From Cyanoderma ruficeps (Eukaryota > Chordata > Aves > Passeriformes > Timaliidae): a stretch of 64,000 nucleotides of DNA. Positions 1-13,600 of this stretch are shown piece after piece (position 1 is the stretch's first letter; every line of letters begins with the position of its first letter). Location: positions 2,880,941 through 2,944,940 of the forward strand of contig VZDJ01007749.1 in NCBI GenBank assembly GCA_008694505.1. Direction: 5' to 3'. A program made the translations under genes and the position numbers. The notes under the pieces are model-generated. The model was given only the letters and a program-made list of their open reading frames with translations, made no database searches and was not told the origin of the DNA.

Positions 1-3000
1 AAATACACAGCTCTGCTAACTCCGGGAACGGGTTGGTGGCCCTCCTTTCTCTCCCACTGACAGAGCATCCTGGCTTGGCTCATCTCCTCTGCCACCACAT
101 TTTCCTGCTTCCCTTAAAACCTTTTGTCAGTCTGTTAGCAAGCAGTAACTACTTTTGGATGGTTTCTTCTCACACTTCTGTGTGACGGCCACCTGTCACA
201 GCACAAGTAAAAGCTTTCTAATTCCCCAAACCTGCCAACTAACATTCTTGAGGTTTATTGAGCTGTGAGGGACAAGCTGTACCTACTTGGAAACAAGCAA
301 AATGGCAAAGCTTTAGCTTGACTTAGTTGCCTTCAACTTCTCAGCTTGAAGTATCCTCCTCTTGTGACAAGAGGCATAAAACCATCTAGGAGAGGAGGAG
401 GGGGAAGCTGATACAGGAAGCCAAAGGAGAGATTCCAAGAGAACAGAAGGCTGGACCAACCCCAGACTGAGGGCTGAGAAGTGTCAGCCAGGTCGTGCCC
501 TGCAGGCACAGTCCCTGTCTTGGCCCATGCTGCAGTGACGTGCCAGGCCTGCCCAGGTGAGCAGGAGGGAGCAGGGACAGCTTTCTGCTGGCTCCTGCAA
601 ACAAACGCCCAGCGCATCACCGACATTCCACAGAACAGTGCAGGAAAGTTTGGTGCACCCCACCCTGTGACTCCTGGCTGAACATTCCTGCCTATTGCCT
701 CCTAAAAGTTATTTGGAAAAGGATGCAACACTTGGAAGGCCTTTTCTTTGCAGCGTCTCATAATAACATTTAACCACTCTTCTCTTTTGCACAGACTTTT
801 TATTCTTCCTCTTATCAATGTTCTCTCATTTGAAATAAAGGGCATTAAGACGGAAAACGTATTTGCTCTTTGCTCACAAAGAAACAAGCAAGTTACATTA
901 AAAAAGGTCTGTAAGCATCAGAGGGAAAAAGTAATTTATTGTGGCGTACAAAGGCAAGGGCAGAAATCCTGGTTGGTTTCTTGTAGTCCTGTATTCAATT
1001 GGAATATATGGGATATAAAGATAACTCAATTACAAGTTGTTTTCTCTAAAGACTTTGAGACAAAGGCAAGAAAACTCCACCTCCCATTTTTCGCTGTAAT
1101 TACAGTAATAAAGATGACCTTAGCTATATATATTTTTTTATTTAATTCACCTGCTATCCATACGCCTGTACGCTTGAAAGGCTTTAGTATATGGCACATC
1201 CAAGATCAAAACAAGTCACAGCCTTTATCTTCTCTTTCAGAAAAGGAGAAATTTGAGCTAAAGTCCATCTCTGCTTTACTCAGAGCTCTCATCATGGTAT
1301 TTACAGTGTTACTCTAAACAGCCTCTCGGACATCTATGTCATGTTTTCTAATGCTCCTGTAAGTGTCATTGCACAGCCTGTTACTTCAGAGCTCAAATTC
1401 ACTGGAATACAGCTGGCTGTGTGATTTTCAAAGCAAGATACTCCTTATTTCCTGACTTGCTGAGCAGTCACATGAAAGTTTTGGGGTTTTTCTCCAAGTT
1501 TTCTTTAAAATAATGAAGCTCCTACTCTGTGCAAAGGCCAAGCAGGCTTCATCCACCTCAAAAATGTCACATAGACTTTTCTGCCCTAAGTTCCCCCTAA
1601 CCAGTATAAATAGTTGTAGTCGAAATTCCAAAGGCTTTTTTTGGAATACCTGTTCCATGTCTTTAATACACATTTCCATTTTCCTTATCCTAATAATCAC
1701 TAAAACTTAAAAATTACTTGCTTAATGTTCTCCTCCCCGTTTCTGACAGAGACAATTATAAAACAGCTACGGAGGGAGGGGCCTGTTTAGGTTACTGAAA
1801 TATTTTCTAATACTAAGTGGCTGATACTTTCAATAGCACTTAGCTGCTGTTAGGTCTGTCCTCTTTTGACTCTCTGCAGCTAAAATATCCACTAAGCCTG
1901 ATGTTAAATCTCTTATGTGCTTTTCCTACTCTTCTCACAAAAGTATCTGTCATTTCTGCCTAACTTACTGTTCCCTTCTTTTTTATTAAAGCCAACATGA
2001 AAATAGCAGCAGTAGAATGAGCCAAACATGGATTTGAAAGTGGTGTTACAAAACAAGAAAATTCAGCCCTCATTCAACACCCTTTGCAACAATTTAAAGA
2101 AAAAGAAGAAGTAACTGTTCTGCATTCAGAATGGATAATGAAATCTTGGCCTCCTCTACATTACAGAGTTTGACACAGAGTCAGCTACTGGACCACGTAA
2201 ATTGCCTGTGTTGGCTTTTCCTATTGATGTATAAATCACCACCTTCACACAGAATAAATCCAATAAATCCACAAAGAAGCAGAGCACAGTGCCCAGTGAC
2301 CTTGGTGTCACTAGTGCACCTATGGGCAATAATGCAAAAGGTTTCCATTCACTTATACACATGCTCATCAAAATGAGCATCATGGAGTTCAGTCTTTGGG
2401 AAGCATTACTACATAAATAAATTCATAAAATGAATTAAAGAAAATGAAATGAAGAGTAGAAAAGCTCAGTGAAAGAAAGGGGAAATCCTTACCCTACTGG
2501 TATTAACATGAAAGGAACTACTGGTTTTCATGAAAACATATTTTATACTCCGAAATGCCGAGAGTCATTTCCCACTCATAAATCCATTTTGTTCAGAGAG
2601 ATTCACAAGAATGAAATCCTTCTTAATGCAGTGGATTGTTTGATTTCAATGTCTTGCATTGATAGGTATCATGTCCAAAAGCAAATCAGTGAACACAGAC
2701 AAATTATGTGGTTCACTTCAGGCATCAGTTCCATGAGAGCACTGATTTGTCTGAAGCTAGCTCTATGCTTATTGCTTTGTAACTTTGAAGACTTTTTTTT
2801 CTTTTTGTGCAAATTGTGAATGCTTTTCTTATCAAAATTCCTTACTATTTCTAAAGTTGCTTGCAAAGTAGCTTTTCCCCCTGAAATACTTTGATCAAGT
2901 CGAAAGCAGGACATCCACACTTTCCTAACCTGATTGTCTCCTATACATTTAGCAGCCTTCTTTACAATCTGTGTTTGTTGGTGGGTTTTTTTAATATCCT

Positions 3001-6000
3001 TTAGAAGGGAAACATAATTCTGAGTCTAGTCATCTCCACGGAGATTTGTTATCAGCTCCCTGGTGTGCTCGCTCTGAGCAAGCAGCCCTGTTGATGCTGA
3101 CATGAGCAAAGAATAATGTCCCAGGCTAACAGAGATATTACACATTGTTTGTGAGCTCCCTTCTGCATGTGTAGGTCAGCCTCATCCATCAGTTATATGG
3201 GTGACAGCAGCAGAAATAATTAAAGGAAGTCTTTCTAAAATGGAATAAAAGTCCATATTTATTGCAATGGGACAATACAAAGGGGAAAAAAAAATAACCA
3301 TGCCCAGTATGATTTCTAAGGAAACAGGGCTGCCTTCTGTAGCCAAATTATTCAAAACCAGGCAGGGGCTTTGCAGGAAAGCAGGGCCACTGCAAGCCTT
3401 TCCCTGTAGCAGCAGGGAAGTTGGGCCACCCAAGGAGAAAATGTTTTTACACTCTGCAGAAAGCTCTGGCTCCAATGAATGTGTTTGCTCCGAATTACTT
3501 AGGTTTCATCAAATCACCATTTTTTTTTTCTGTGAAAGTCACTCTGAGGGAAATGTTATTCTTTTTCTGTTTCATGCCACGCAGCCATGTCGTTAAGGAT
3601 CTTCACACTCAGGAATTATTTTAGTTCCTCACCATATGAAATGTTTCCTGTTTAAAGCAAAGTGGGCTGATAAGAAGGCAGCAGAATATTAACACAAGTA
3701 TATAATAGTCTGTAAAGTGATATATTAGGTAACAAAGGGTAGTTACAATTAACACATGGCTAGGTTTTATGTAATTAGGAGGTAGCATGAAAACGTGTCT
3801 CCAAAGCTAATATAGTGAAACACACAAGCTCCTTTCCTAGCAAAAATTTGCTGCGTTTTTCCTTGCCCTTGTAACTTGCCATAATCACAAAAGAATCTCC
3901 CAACCAGGACACAGGCTGAGCATTCATCAAAGTCTGGTTTACAAAGCAGAGCAGTTAAAAGTTGAGGTCCCCGTTCATATCTCACTTGTTATGCCCACAA
4001 AAACATGGTAACTCTCCATTTCTGAAGAGGAATGTCAGAAATCTGCCTGCTGCTTTGACTGATAATGTCAGAGGGAGCCCTGAAATCTGTCTTTTCCCTT
4101 GCCATTCTTTATTTTTAATGCAGAGAAGTGCACTGAAGCTCTGGGAGAAATTTAAAAGCTGAAAAATTAAATAATGCTGGGGCACTTCTCCAATGAAAGC
4201 AGTAATGAATTCAGAAAAAATGAAGCTCCTTATCTTGAAATGCTGTAAAAATATTATATAGTATATCATAATTACAATAAGTGTAATAGAAGTGTGCTGC
4301 CTATTGCTTTGAAACTACTTCAAAATGTTCACTGTTCCAATGAAACAGTGAAAGCTGTTGCAAAATTATCACTTGGAAGACCTGTAAAATAGAAGAAGTG
4401 TTTTCTTATTCTTCACCAAAAAACTGCATATGCCAGTCTGCCATGAGGCACATTCTGTGTAGAAATATGAAGCTGTGCACAAGCTCCAACACCCCAGCAG
4501 TCTCCCCTGAAGCCGCAGTGGTTTAGTCCCATTCCTCTGGCTGCAGGCTGAGAGCCCACAGCATCCAGAACTTGGGGGCAGGGGGCTAAAAAAGTATAAA
4601 GGGAAATCGTGTGTGTACCAATAACCATGGGAAGCATCAGACACCTTCCTTTTTCTACATCCACACAAGAGAGGAGTCCTGAGAGGTAAAACAAGAACAA
4701 ACATGAACATTTTGGGTGTCATCCATTCTGTTTCAATTTGGCTTTTTATGCTACTGATAATAATTAGCAATACCTTATCCCTTCCATACTGTAATCATTT
4801 GAAGTTACTGCCTTTCTTAAAAATGCACACGCTGTGTTTTCATAAACAATACACTGCATAGATACATTCTTGGCTGTGGTGTGTGTTTTTATTAGGGAAA
4901 AAACCCTTGAAGAGCACCTTGCTTTCTGAATGGAGCCTACTGAATTTCAGATGGTGCTCAGATTTTTGCACAAATCTGTTCTGCAGCCACAGAGCAGTCT
5001 TCAAGGAAATGTTTGATTCTGTACCAGTGAGTTCTGTACTTGCAGAGAAGAGACCTGCTGTGCCTGAGGAATGAAGTGGTCAAGCACGATGGTGGTCCTT
5101 CAGGTGATGCTTTAAGTATTTACAGCTCGGTCACCTGTGATTTCAAATATATGGAAGACATATAAAATATTCTGTGGTACACAGATTAATAAGGAGCTCA
5201 TAGTAGCTTATGCAGCAAAATCCTGTGCTAGCTGTTATTTTCTCAACTCTGGTGGCTCCATGCCCAGATGTATTTTGGTACTGCTGGGAGGTGATAAAGG
5301 CAAGAATTACCAAGTCCTTTCAAGCCTTGACTAAACCACAACCCCCCAAAACTGAATTATTATGATTTAATTCCTGTATAAGATTGCACTGAAGTCATGA
5401 GATTGGTGTTAGATCTATGAATAATGCAAGTTTATTTAAAGAAATGGAAGCAGACCAGATTATTTAAAAGACACTGACTGCCAGGGCTGAATATAAATTT
5501 TTCCAAATGTCTTCATCTGTTAACAGAGCTGTAACCAGAAGCACAAGGAAATACTAGTTTTGTTGTGTATTATGAATGACAGAGGGATTGCTGTTTATCA
5601 GCATGGGAGCTGATCTCCTACCCCAGCAGAAGCAGTGGGAGATGCTGCTGCAGGCATCACGGACGGGCAGTTTGCTATAAATACAGAACTCTGTATTTAT
5701 AAACTGCAGACCAAACTGACTCATTCAGCTGAGCATCTTTTGGTTTCTTTACCAAATTGATGAAGTACTGCACAAATAATTTGATCCACAATCATCACTG
5801 GATCTCTTCCTTGGTGTTTGTTTAATCAGACATTTTTCCTCTGACTGAAATTGGCAGTTTTGGTCTGCAGAAGCATTGATTGAGCTTTTATTAATCAGAA
5901 GTGCACAGTTCAGACCTGCAGATGTGGAACAAGTATTCTACCTGATACTGTATTTTGTAGACATGAGCTGAACCATGGGAATGAAGAGGGAAACCTGAAC

Positions 6001-7187
6001 AGCAAGGTGAACTGAATCCATCTGACCCTAAAGAATTCCTGCATTCAATAACACATTTTAAGAGAGAGATGAAAAAAACAGTTTTGGAGTTTTTAGAGCA
6101 AGATATTTAGTAAATAACATATTTGGGGATGTTTTGATTTTACTATAGTGACCAAAAATTGTCATATGATGCATATCAGAGTATTGGCATCTTTTTGTTC
6201 AATATAACTGATTTCAGGTGGACCTTTTAGCCCTTATTCCACTGCTTGCAATGGAATAGTGTCACTGTGTGTAAATACTTTATTTTCATCGAGTCATTTG
6301 CTATAATGCAGAAAGCATTCCTATTGCTTCCTTGCCACTCTACAATTTCTTTCCATCCTCTGTTTAGCTTTCTCCTACAGTTGTATCCTCTTCTAGAGGA
6401 GTGTGCCCTTTTTACTGATTTTTTTTAATTATTATGTTGCTCTTCCAGAAAAAAAAAATGGGGAATGAAGAGGGATTTCCTTCTCACATCTTTTGCACCT
6501 TCTCAAAAGAGCTGCCATAGGTACTCCTCCTTCCTGCACCAGGGAAGGAAATATTTGACAGAAGCAGCAACAGGAAGCACACTAGGTCCCTTTCTTTATG
6601 AAAGCAAGTGGAGGATTGGAGAAAGATAGGACAAGGTGCTAAAAAAATTAACAGCTTCCAGGGCAAACTACGAATTTTGTGCAGCTGAAATGTTTTATGG
6701 CAGCACTACCAGTGCTGAGATACCAGCTGAAAGTCAGTGGTTTGTTATAAATGCTCCATCAGGGCGGTGTTCCACTGTGCTTCCTGCTTTGCCCCCGTTG
6801 TTTTATCGAAACACGCTGATGGGAAGCATGTCAGTCATATCCATGGACTGTTGTGATCACCATGGCAGTGATGCTCCACGAGACACCATCACTGCTCCAG
6901 TACATCTATTATCAGTGACTGGTGCTGGTATCCCTACTGATGGAATTTAATAACACAGGAAGAAGTCCAGGGTTCAGTGGCTTAATTTTCCCCTTGGAGA
7001 GCAGTAACAGTTCTGGCATTTTCAATTTATTGCAAAAGCAGCATTACTTATTTTTGATGAAGTTACTCAAAATGCTTTATCCATGAATTCCAAAACCATC
7101 CATTAACCAAAATAGTTTTAAACATGGAAGGGAGCTCCTAAAGTGTGAACATTTTTCTGAAGGACATTGCCACTGAATGGGAAAACC
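1..7187. other. Gene-free interval, left end of window
   Basis: This is AT-rich, CpG-poor sequence without a recognised gene or young repeat. Its longest frame (748-1317 plus, 189 codons) has no recognisable domain and no coding-like composition. The hairpin at 5667 is the only strong structural signal. Short runs of A or T are common and not informative. Confidence 0.6.
5667..5707. repeat. Near-perfect 41-base inverted repeat (hairpin)
   Basis: The inner arms TATAAATACAGA (5676-5687) and TCTGTATTTATA (5690-5701) are perfect complements around a 2-base AC centre. The outer arms GCAGTT (5667-5672) and AACTGC (5702-5707) extend the stem, leaving a 3-base bulge on the left. All 18 base pairs match. 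Confidence 0.9.
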
Positions 7188-7608
7188 ACAGGAGCACCTC
7201 TCTTACGATGAAAGGCTGAAAGAACTGGGTTTGCTTAGCCTGGAAAAGAGAAGGCTTTGAGGTGATCTAATTGTGACCATCCAGTACCTGGACAGAGCCA
7301 ACAAGAAAGTTGGAAAGAAAAAATTTACAAGGTCCTGTAGTGACAGGACCAAGGAGGAATGGCCTCAAACTGAGAGCAGTTTTAAATTAGCCATTAGGAA
7401 GAAATTCTTTACTGTGAGGGTGCTGAGGCATGGCCACAGGTTTTCCAGAGAAGCTGTGGATGCCTCACCCTTGGAAGTGTTCAAGATCAGGTTGGGTGGA
7501 GCTCTGAGCAACCTGGCCTAGTGAAAGGTGTCCCTGCTCATGCAGTGGGGTTGGAATTAGATGATCTTTAAGGCCCCTTCCAACCCAAACCATTTTAAGA
7601 TTCTAGGT
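7188..7608 (+). mobile_element. CR1 LINE, 5'-truncated 3' end, plus orientation
   Basis: The stretch opens with a GAGCACCTCTC...GAAAGGCTGA block, runs through GCCTGGA..AGAGAAGGCT and GGAAGAAATTCTTTACTG, and closes with GATGATCTTTAAGG and CCTTCCAACCCAAACC. This is the standard 3' end of avian CR1. An 82-codon open piece (7273-7521) is the worn C-terminal end of the CR1 ORF2 protein, readable as KKFFTVRV...REAVDASPLEVFK. The terminal ATTCTATG-type octamer repeats are decayed to one imperfect unit. Endonuclease and reverse-transcriptase regions are missing, so the copy is dead. Several frame breaks upstream of 7273 suggest considerable age. Confidence 0.92.
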
Positions 7609-10600
7609 CTTATTGTGTGAATTGATCCTAATCAACTGGCTGTTTGAATTTTCAATTTTTTTTTCTCAGTCATTCTTTGAAAGATCTTTTATTATTGAAG
7701 TCCAGCTGAAGTGGAACAAAATACGATTTTTTTCCCTCCAAGATTCCCATGATTAATTGAAAATAAGGTAAAAAATTCCATTCTTTCTACCAATTCTTTA
7801 GTGACAGTTCCTGGGGGTTCTTTTCTGATGATTATCAAATCCATTTTCCTCTGGGCAGTACACTATTTCTGACTCAGAAAATAAACCTCGACTCTCTCCA
7901 AGTTTATTTGGTGGTTGTTCTTGCTGACTCAGAATTAACAGCTAATCAACCTAACCCTTGAAACAGTTTTCCAGCTGAGATACAAATTGATAACTGTCTT
8001 CCTAAAAATGACTGCACTTCAACAAAATGGACCTTTTTGTACACCCTAAAGTCTAGTTCTGTGTCTAATGCAAATATCAGATCTAAGGTCTAATTCTGTC
8101 TTTTCCTGCATGACACTGATGTTAGAGCTAAACCCAGGTGGAGGAGACAAAATGTGGACATTGTTCCTTCAGAAGAGCAGTGCAGAATTTGGTAGAGATG
8201 AGAGAACTCTACTGAAGCAACTCTGAGATGAGAGGTGAGTTAGAGAGAGAAGGGAAACCTTCCTGACCATAGAATCATCCTGGAAACGAGGGTAGACATT
8301 GCCTGTGCATGACAAACAGCCCTGCCAGCCAGGAACTGAGAATGTTGCACAGAGAAAAACACACTGGTTTTGCTCATTCTCCATTTTTACACCCCACACC
8401 CTGTATGCAGCAATGATACCAGTGAGGAGCAAGGCTGTGAGCACACCTGGTGTTCTGGATGGAGTCCTTGCAAACACCAAGGGTGAGAAGCTGAAGTGAT
8501 TGGTGAGGCCACCACCAGGCACGTTCATCTATTTTAAGGTTTGCCTTATTGGTTCTCAGCTCTGTGTTATTCCTGTGGCTGTGCTGGCATTTGGCCCTCA
8601 CTGAGGCCAATTCACAGAGGTAAAGCCACACTTGTGTCAAGGCAGAGGCACAAAGCTCAGTACCTGGCTCTGTTATCAAGTACTTCTGTATCGGTATCAA
8701 GTGTTCACATTTTCATGGGAACAATATCAAAGATCTGGAAATGTTAGAAAAGAAAATGGGCATATTGTAAGTAGTTTATCCTGTTGTCCTGCAATTTTGA
8801 ACATTTTGAGGAAAGGGGAAATAAAATTTAAAAGAGAGAAGATTCATCAAACACCAATATTCATAATGGCATCTTGGCTTGGATCCTCTTATCTCATGGC
8901 TAATTTAAGATCCACTGCACTGCTGGCAGCCAGGATGGTGCTACCATGCCTCTGCCTCCAGGACACCCACTTTCCTCCCCAGCCCCTTGTCCTCTTTCCC
9001 ACCCACTTTGTGTTTGTGGAACCCCACAGTGCCAGCGATGCCCTCGGGGGGCTCAACCCCAGCCTGGTCACACCAAAGTAAGGAAAAGCATCACACTGAT
9101 GGACACACTGATTGTACTGGCCTGAAATGCATCCTTTATAAAGTTACATAAGCAGAGAGATCATGTAGGAGGACTGGAAATAATAAGCTGTTAGGATGAT
9201 TTGCTGAAGCTACTCTTCACCTCAGCTCCCACGGAAACACAGAAATAAAAGTCCAATTTCCTCCATAGACAGAGATCACTGAGGGCAGAAAAATTACAGA
9301 ATGAAAAGAAATGTTTCCCTTTGGTATTTGCTGCCAACAAAAGCGAAGCTGAAGAAGGTACAGACTTACAGCCACAAGGATGTAAGGTCAAAATTAGGTG
9401 AAAACTTCACTCAGCAAAGAGACACTGTAGCACAAAAGCAGTAACCTGTTTGCAAGCTGTGAGAATGGGAAGAATGCCTAGTTTGTACAAACAGGATGGA
9501 AAAGGAAAAGCTGAAAAATCCTCCTCTTTAGACAATAGTCAAATTGGAGAACTATACATTTAATAAATTAGAAATAATTTTTAAACTTTATAAGCAGCTG
9601 ATATTTCCAGAATATCTATAATATCTGTTCAGATCTTCTAAACAGTGATACCCGCCAATTGCCTAAAATTAAGGCAAGCTTAATATTTATATTCCCATGC
9701 TCATATACGTCAATTTTATTTGAAATATACATTGACCAGTCCAATTTCTACATAAAGACTAAAGGGCAACTGATAATGTCATACACCATTTGCTGACCCA
9801 TTCCATTCTTGGGGAGATACAGCAGAAATAAAGAGCTACAGCCAAAATTTTATTAGCTGTGAAAGAGGTGATTTATTTTGTGGTGTAATAAAAGCATCAG
9901 TGATAACATTGCCTCAAAGAAAAAGCCACACTGTGAGTGCCTCCTGCTGTCTTTTCCTTTGTGCAGATAGGTTTACTTGTGTAAGGCCTCACAGAACTGC
10001 AATTTCTTCTGATCTAATTGTAAATTTAGAGTTAATTTAGACATTGCAAACTGCATTTACCATGGTATCCCCTGGATAACAAAGTGAAGTGAACAGATGT
10101 TCTGTGGATAGTGATAGGGTAGTGGACTAAGACTGGCCAGGAACCAAGCTAGGAATTGTCCACCCTTCAGACTTGAACCTTGCTTGAAACTCAACTACAA
10201 CACCCCAGCAATCTTCCTGTTCCTTATCAAAGTGTGTTTTCATGTTCCTTACATTATCTTTATCTACTTTATCCATTAGACAGCCTGAGAAGAACACCAT
10301 GCTAAATAGTTGCCAAACTTGATATCACAGCAATTTAACAAAAATTTAACAAAATCAGCTTGAACCATCTTAAAGACCAGGTCAGTATTCTCCTCACGCT
10401 TCCAGCTGTGTGTAAGGTTCCCCCCAGGCTGTGTGACCCTACAGGGTCCAGCATTGTGTCTTACACAACCAGACTCACTCCAAGCACCACTTCTGGGCGT
10501 AGGCACCACAATTTTCTCATAGATTAGCTGCTCAATGGGCAGAGCAGCAGTGCTGCTCACCCCAGTAGCTTCACAAAATTAAGCACATGACCAAAATGCT

Positions 10601-13600
10601 TTATCATCATCTTGGCAAACAGCTGAAGCCCCAGAGCAAATTTAGTACCTTCCCACTGAACGGCATTACCACTGGACCATTTTATCAGGGCTGGGGATCA
10701 GGCATTAATTTCTCCTCCATAACTTTGTTAATTTGTCCTGGGTCATAAGTTTTTGCCAGTTCATCCTTAGTTGATTAATCAAATTCACACAGAAGAGCCT
10801 GTGCTAATGTTGCTTTGTTATTACCATCATAGCAATAACACTGACAGACCTCATTCACCTTCGTGTTGCCACCTCAACTGCTTTGGAAGGGACTGGGAGG
10901 TAGCTCCAGGAGAGGAAAAGAGGTGATTATGGAGACTCCGACATTGAATCTCTCAGAATATGGTCACAGCACTACTGCATTTAATTCAAGAATGTCCCAG
11001 ATACTTTGTATCTACTTATACAGCACTATCTAATTCCAAAGACCATTTTTATTTCATACATTTACCCTGTCTTTCTTGGCTATGTACCAGGAACAAAGAC
11101 CATGGTCTTAAATCAATTTTACTTTGATGGGGGAAGGTAGAGGCAGATGTTGAAAGCAAAATATTTTTTCTTTGATATTATAAGGTCCTGCAACTTTTCT
11201 GTTGAATCCTGAGCTTTCTTCCTGTTGTAGTTTTTCTGATTCTCAAGGAGTCATTTAAGATGTTTTTAATGGCAAATTTTTTGCCATTGAAGTAAGTTTA
11301 AAACATTGCAACATAGTCCTTAAAAACCTTCTGAGCAAGGTTTAGCAGTGGAATCCTTAGAAAAAAGCTTGATTTCAGTGAATATTTCAAGTCTTAATGG
11401 TAGTGAAAGAGAAGGTATTCCATTCTTTTTCCATCACAAATCACATTTATTGTCACCTGGAAACTGCCTTGTGTTTCTCTGGCAGGAATCTATTCAGTAG
11501 TCTGCAAGCAGCACCTGGCATTGCAGAGTTCATCTGAACTAAGCTGACAGAAAAAGCCCTTGGAAGCACCTGTCACTGCAGGGTTCTGCACCCTGCCAGG
11601 CCACAAAACCACTGGTTTTCCTGGGAAATGTAATTTTCCCTTCATACAAATGTATCAAGATAAGTAGCACAGCAAATCACCATTTGCAGTTTCAGCTGAC
11701 ACATTTCAGCAGCACCGGCTCATGGTCCATTCCCTATTCCTCCCACACAGCAGCTTTCCTGGCAATAACCCTTCCCACACCTACCTAACTTTACCTAATT
11801 GCACATATTTAGGACAAGCACACAAGGACTGGGAGTTCCTGGTCCCTCCTGTGGGCACCTAGAAGCTGTGATCTGCTTGGAGAAGATGCCAGGGAGAGTG
11901 GTGCCTTCTGGTCACTCTGTTCCCAGGAGGATTTTGGACTTGGCTTTGAACCAGTGGTGGTGGGACTCCACATGACAAATCCTTCCCAGCATAAACGTGG
12001 CAGGAATGCAGAAAATCCTGCTGCAGTCCTGAGGACTGAAAGAGCTCCAGGACTTGTCCCTGTAGGAGGAAATGGTGTTTAATGAGTTAGCTGCTGCTTA
12101 TAAAATCCTGTTCATGTTAGTGGCATCAAACCACTAGTAACAAAATGAGATAAAATCTGGAGCCAAGAGTGATAAAGTTCTGTGGCTTGTCCAACTGACT
12201 GACAAATGTTTTTTTCTCCCATCTGCTCTTCACTAAGTGGGAAAAATCAGTACACTTCCTGAGAGGGGTTTGGGTCCTCCCAGCTTTCTCCATCTCAGCT
12301 GGCTGATGATATATCTCTGCAATATACTCTTGGGATTGCTTTCTTCTGAGTGAGGATGTTTGTTTACCTGGTGTGTTTATAGACAATCAGATCTTCTCTC
12401 ATCCCTGTTCTTCTAGGCTAAGCAAACCATGCATTTAATCTTTTCCTGTGGGGTGCATTTCCATTCACTTCCCTACATCATCTTGGGAGATCTCTGAGCC
12501 TGCTCCAGCGTCAATTATCAGTTTTGCAAACCAATGAAGAGGATGCCCAAAGCAGTCTAAAGAAGAACTTTGCCAATAGCTTTGCAGAAGTGCTAAAACA
12601 GAGATGAGCCTGTCCATCCCATTTTGCAGAGGAGTTCTGAGAGGATCAACCTGTCCTGCTGTGTGATCCCAAGGATGAGTGCATTTTCCCTGCACTCCAG
12701 CTGGACTAGAAACCAAGCCTTCACTGCTATATCCCTACCTTTTAGCAAAGAGTCGGGGAAGACATTGAATTTTAGCTGCACCTCCTGTAGGTGTGGGGCA
12801 CTTCTGTCCACCTGCAGAAGACTCATAATCTCAATGGAGAAACCCTCCATAAATATAGAAGCATATCAGCACTTCACAGCTCTTTAGCATATAAATATCT
12901 CAGACAGATCTGAATACCAGAGAAGTGTCACTTTTCCAAACAAGTCTTGGCTAATCCCTCCACTGTAACTAGCACACCAAGAGTACAATACCCTGTCAGA
13001 TTATCATTATCCATTCAAGTTTCACTGAAATGGGGCAATAATAAATTGCATGGACTAGTTTTTAAAATACTTTTCCATTACACATCCAGAATCTTTCTTG
13101 TTTTCCGTAGCACAGAAGAGCTTGATGGAAGTTGGATTTGCTTCCCAGCAGTGCCAATTTGCTCTTTCCTTGAGCAATTAAAGCATCTTCTTTGGTGGAG
13201 CTACCTTTTTATTTCCAGGTTCTTACAAATGCACTGTCCAGAAGTAGCAATGTCACTGAAAAATATCCCTAAGCTGTTGGACATGGAATTTTTCACATGA
13301 GAATGATACTTAACATTATTAGAGGCAAGAAAATAAATAACAGAAAAGAACAGATATTGCTGGGATATTCTTTCATTATTTTTGTTAGTGTCATGTAAGC
13401 ATTCAGACATCAGCACTCCTGAGCTGCTCTGTTGGATACATTGGCTTTTTCTGTTGTCAGCTGGTAAGGAAAGACACCAGCTGACACCTGCATAAGAAAA
13501 ACACCATTAAATGCAAAATTTTGTCAGGGCAGCAGCATGATAGATCTTAATTCAAATTTTTGCTTATAAAGGAATCGTGAGTCATCACAGTTCTGGCTTC

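Noticed and set aside
7273..7521. 82-codon frame as a host gene
   Set aside because: It is the worn C-terminal part of CR1 ORF2; the surrounding DNA is a CR1 3' end.
8268..8281. CATAGAATCATCC as the end of a minus-strand CR1
   Set aside because: The adjoining bases do not continue into the CR1 3' consensus; the match is limited to a short common word.
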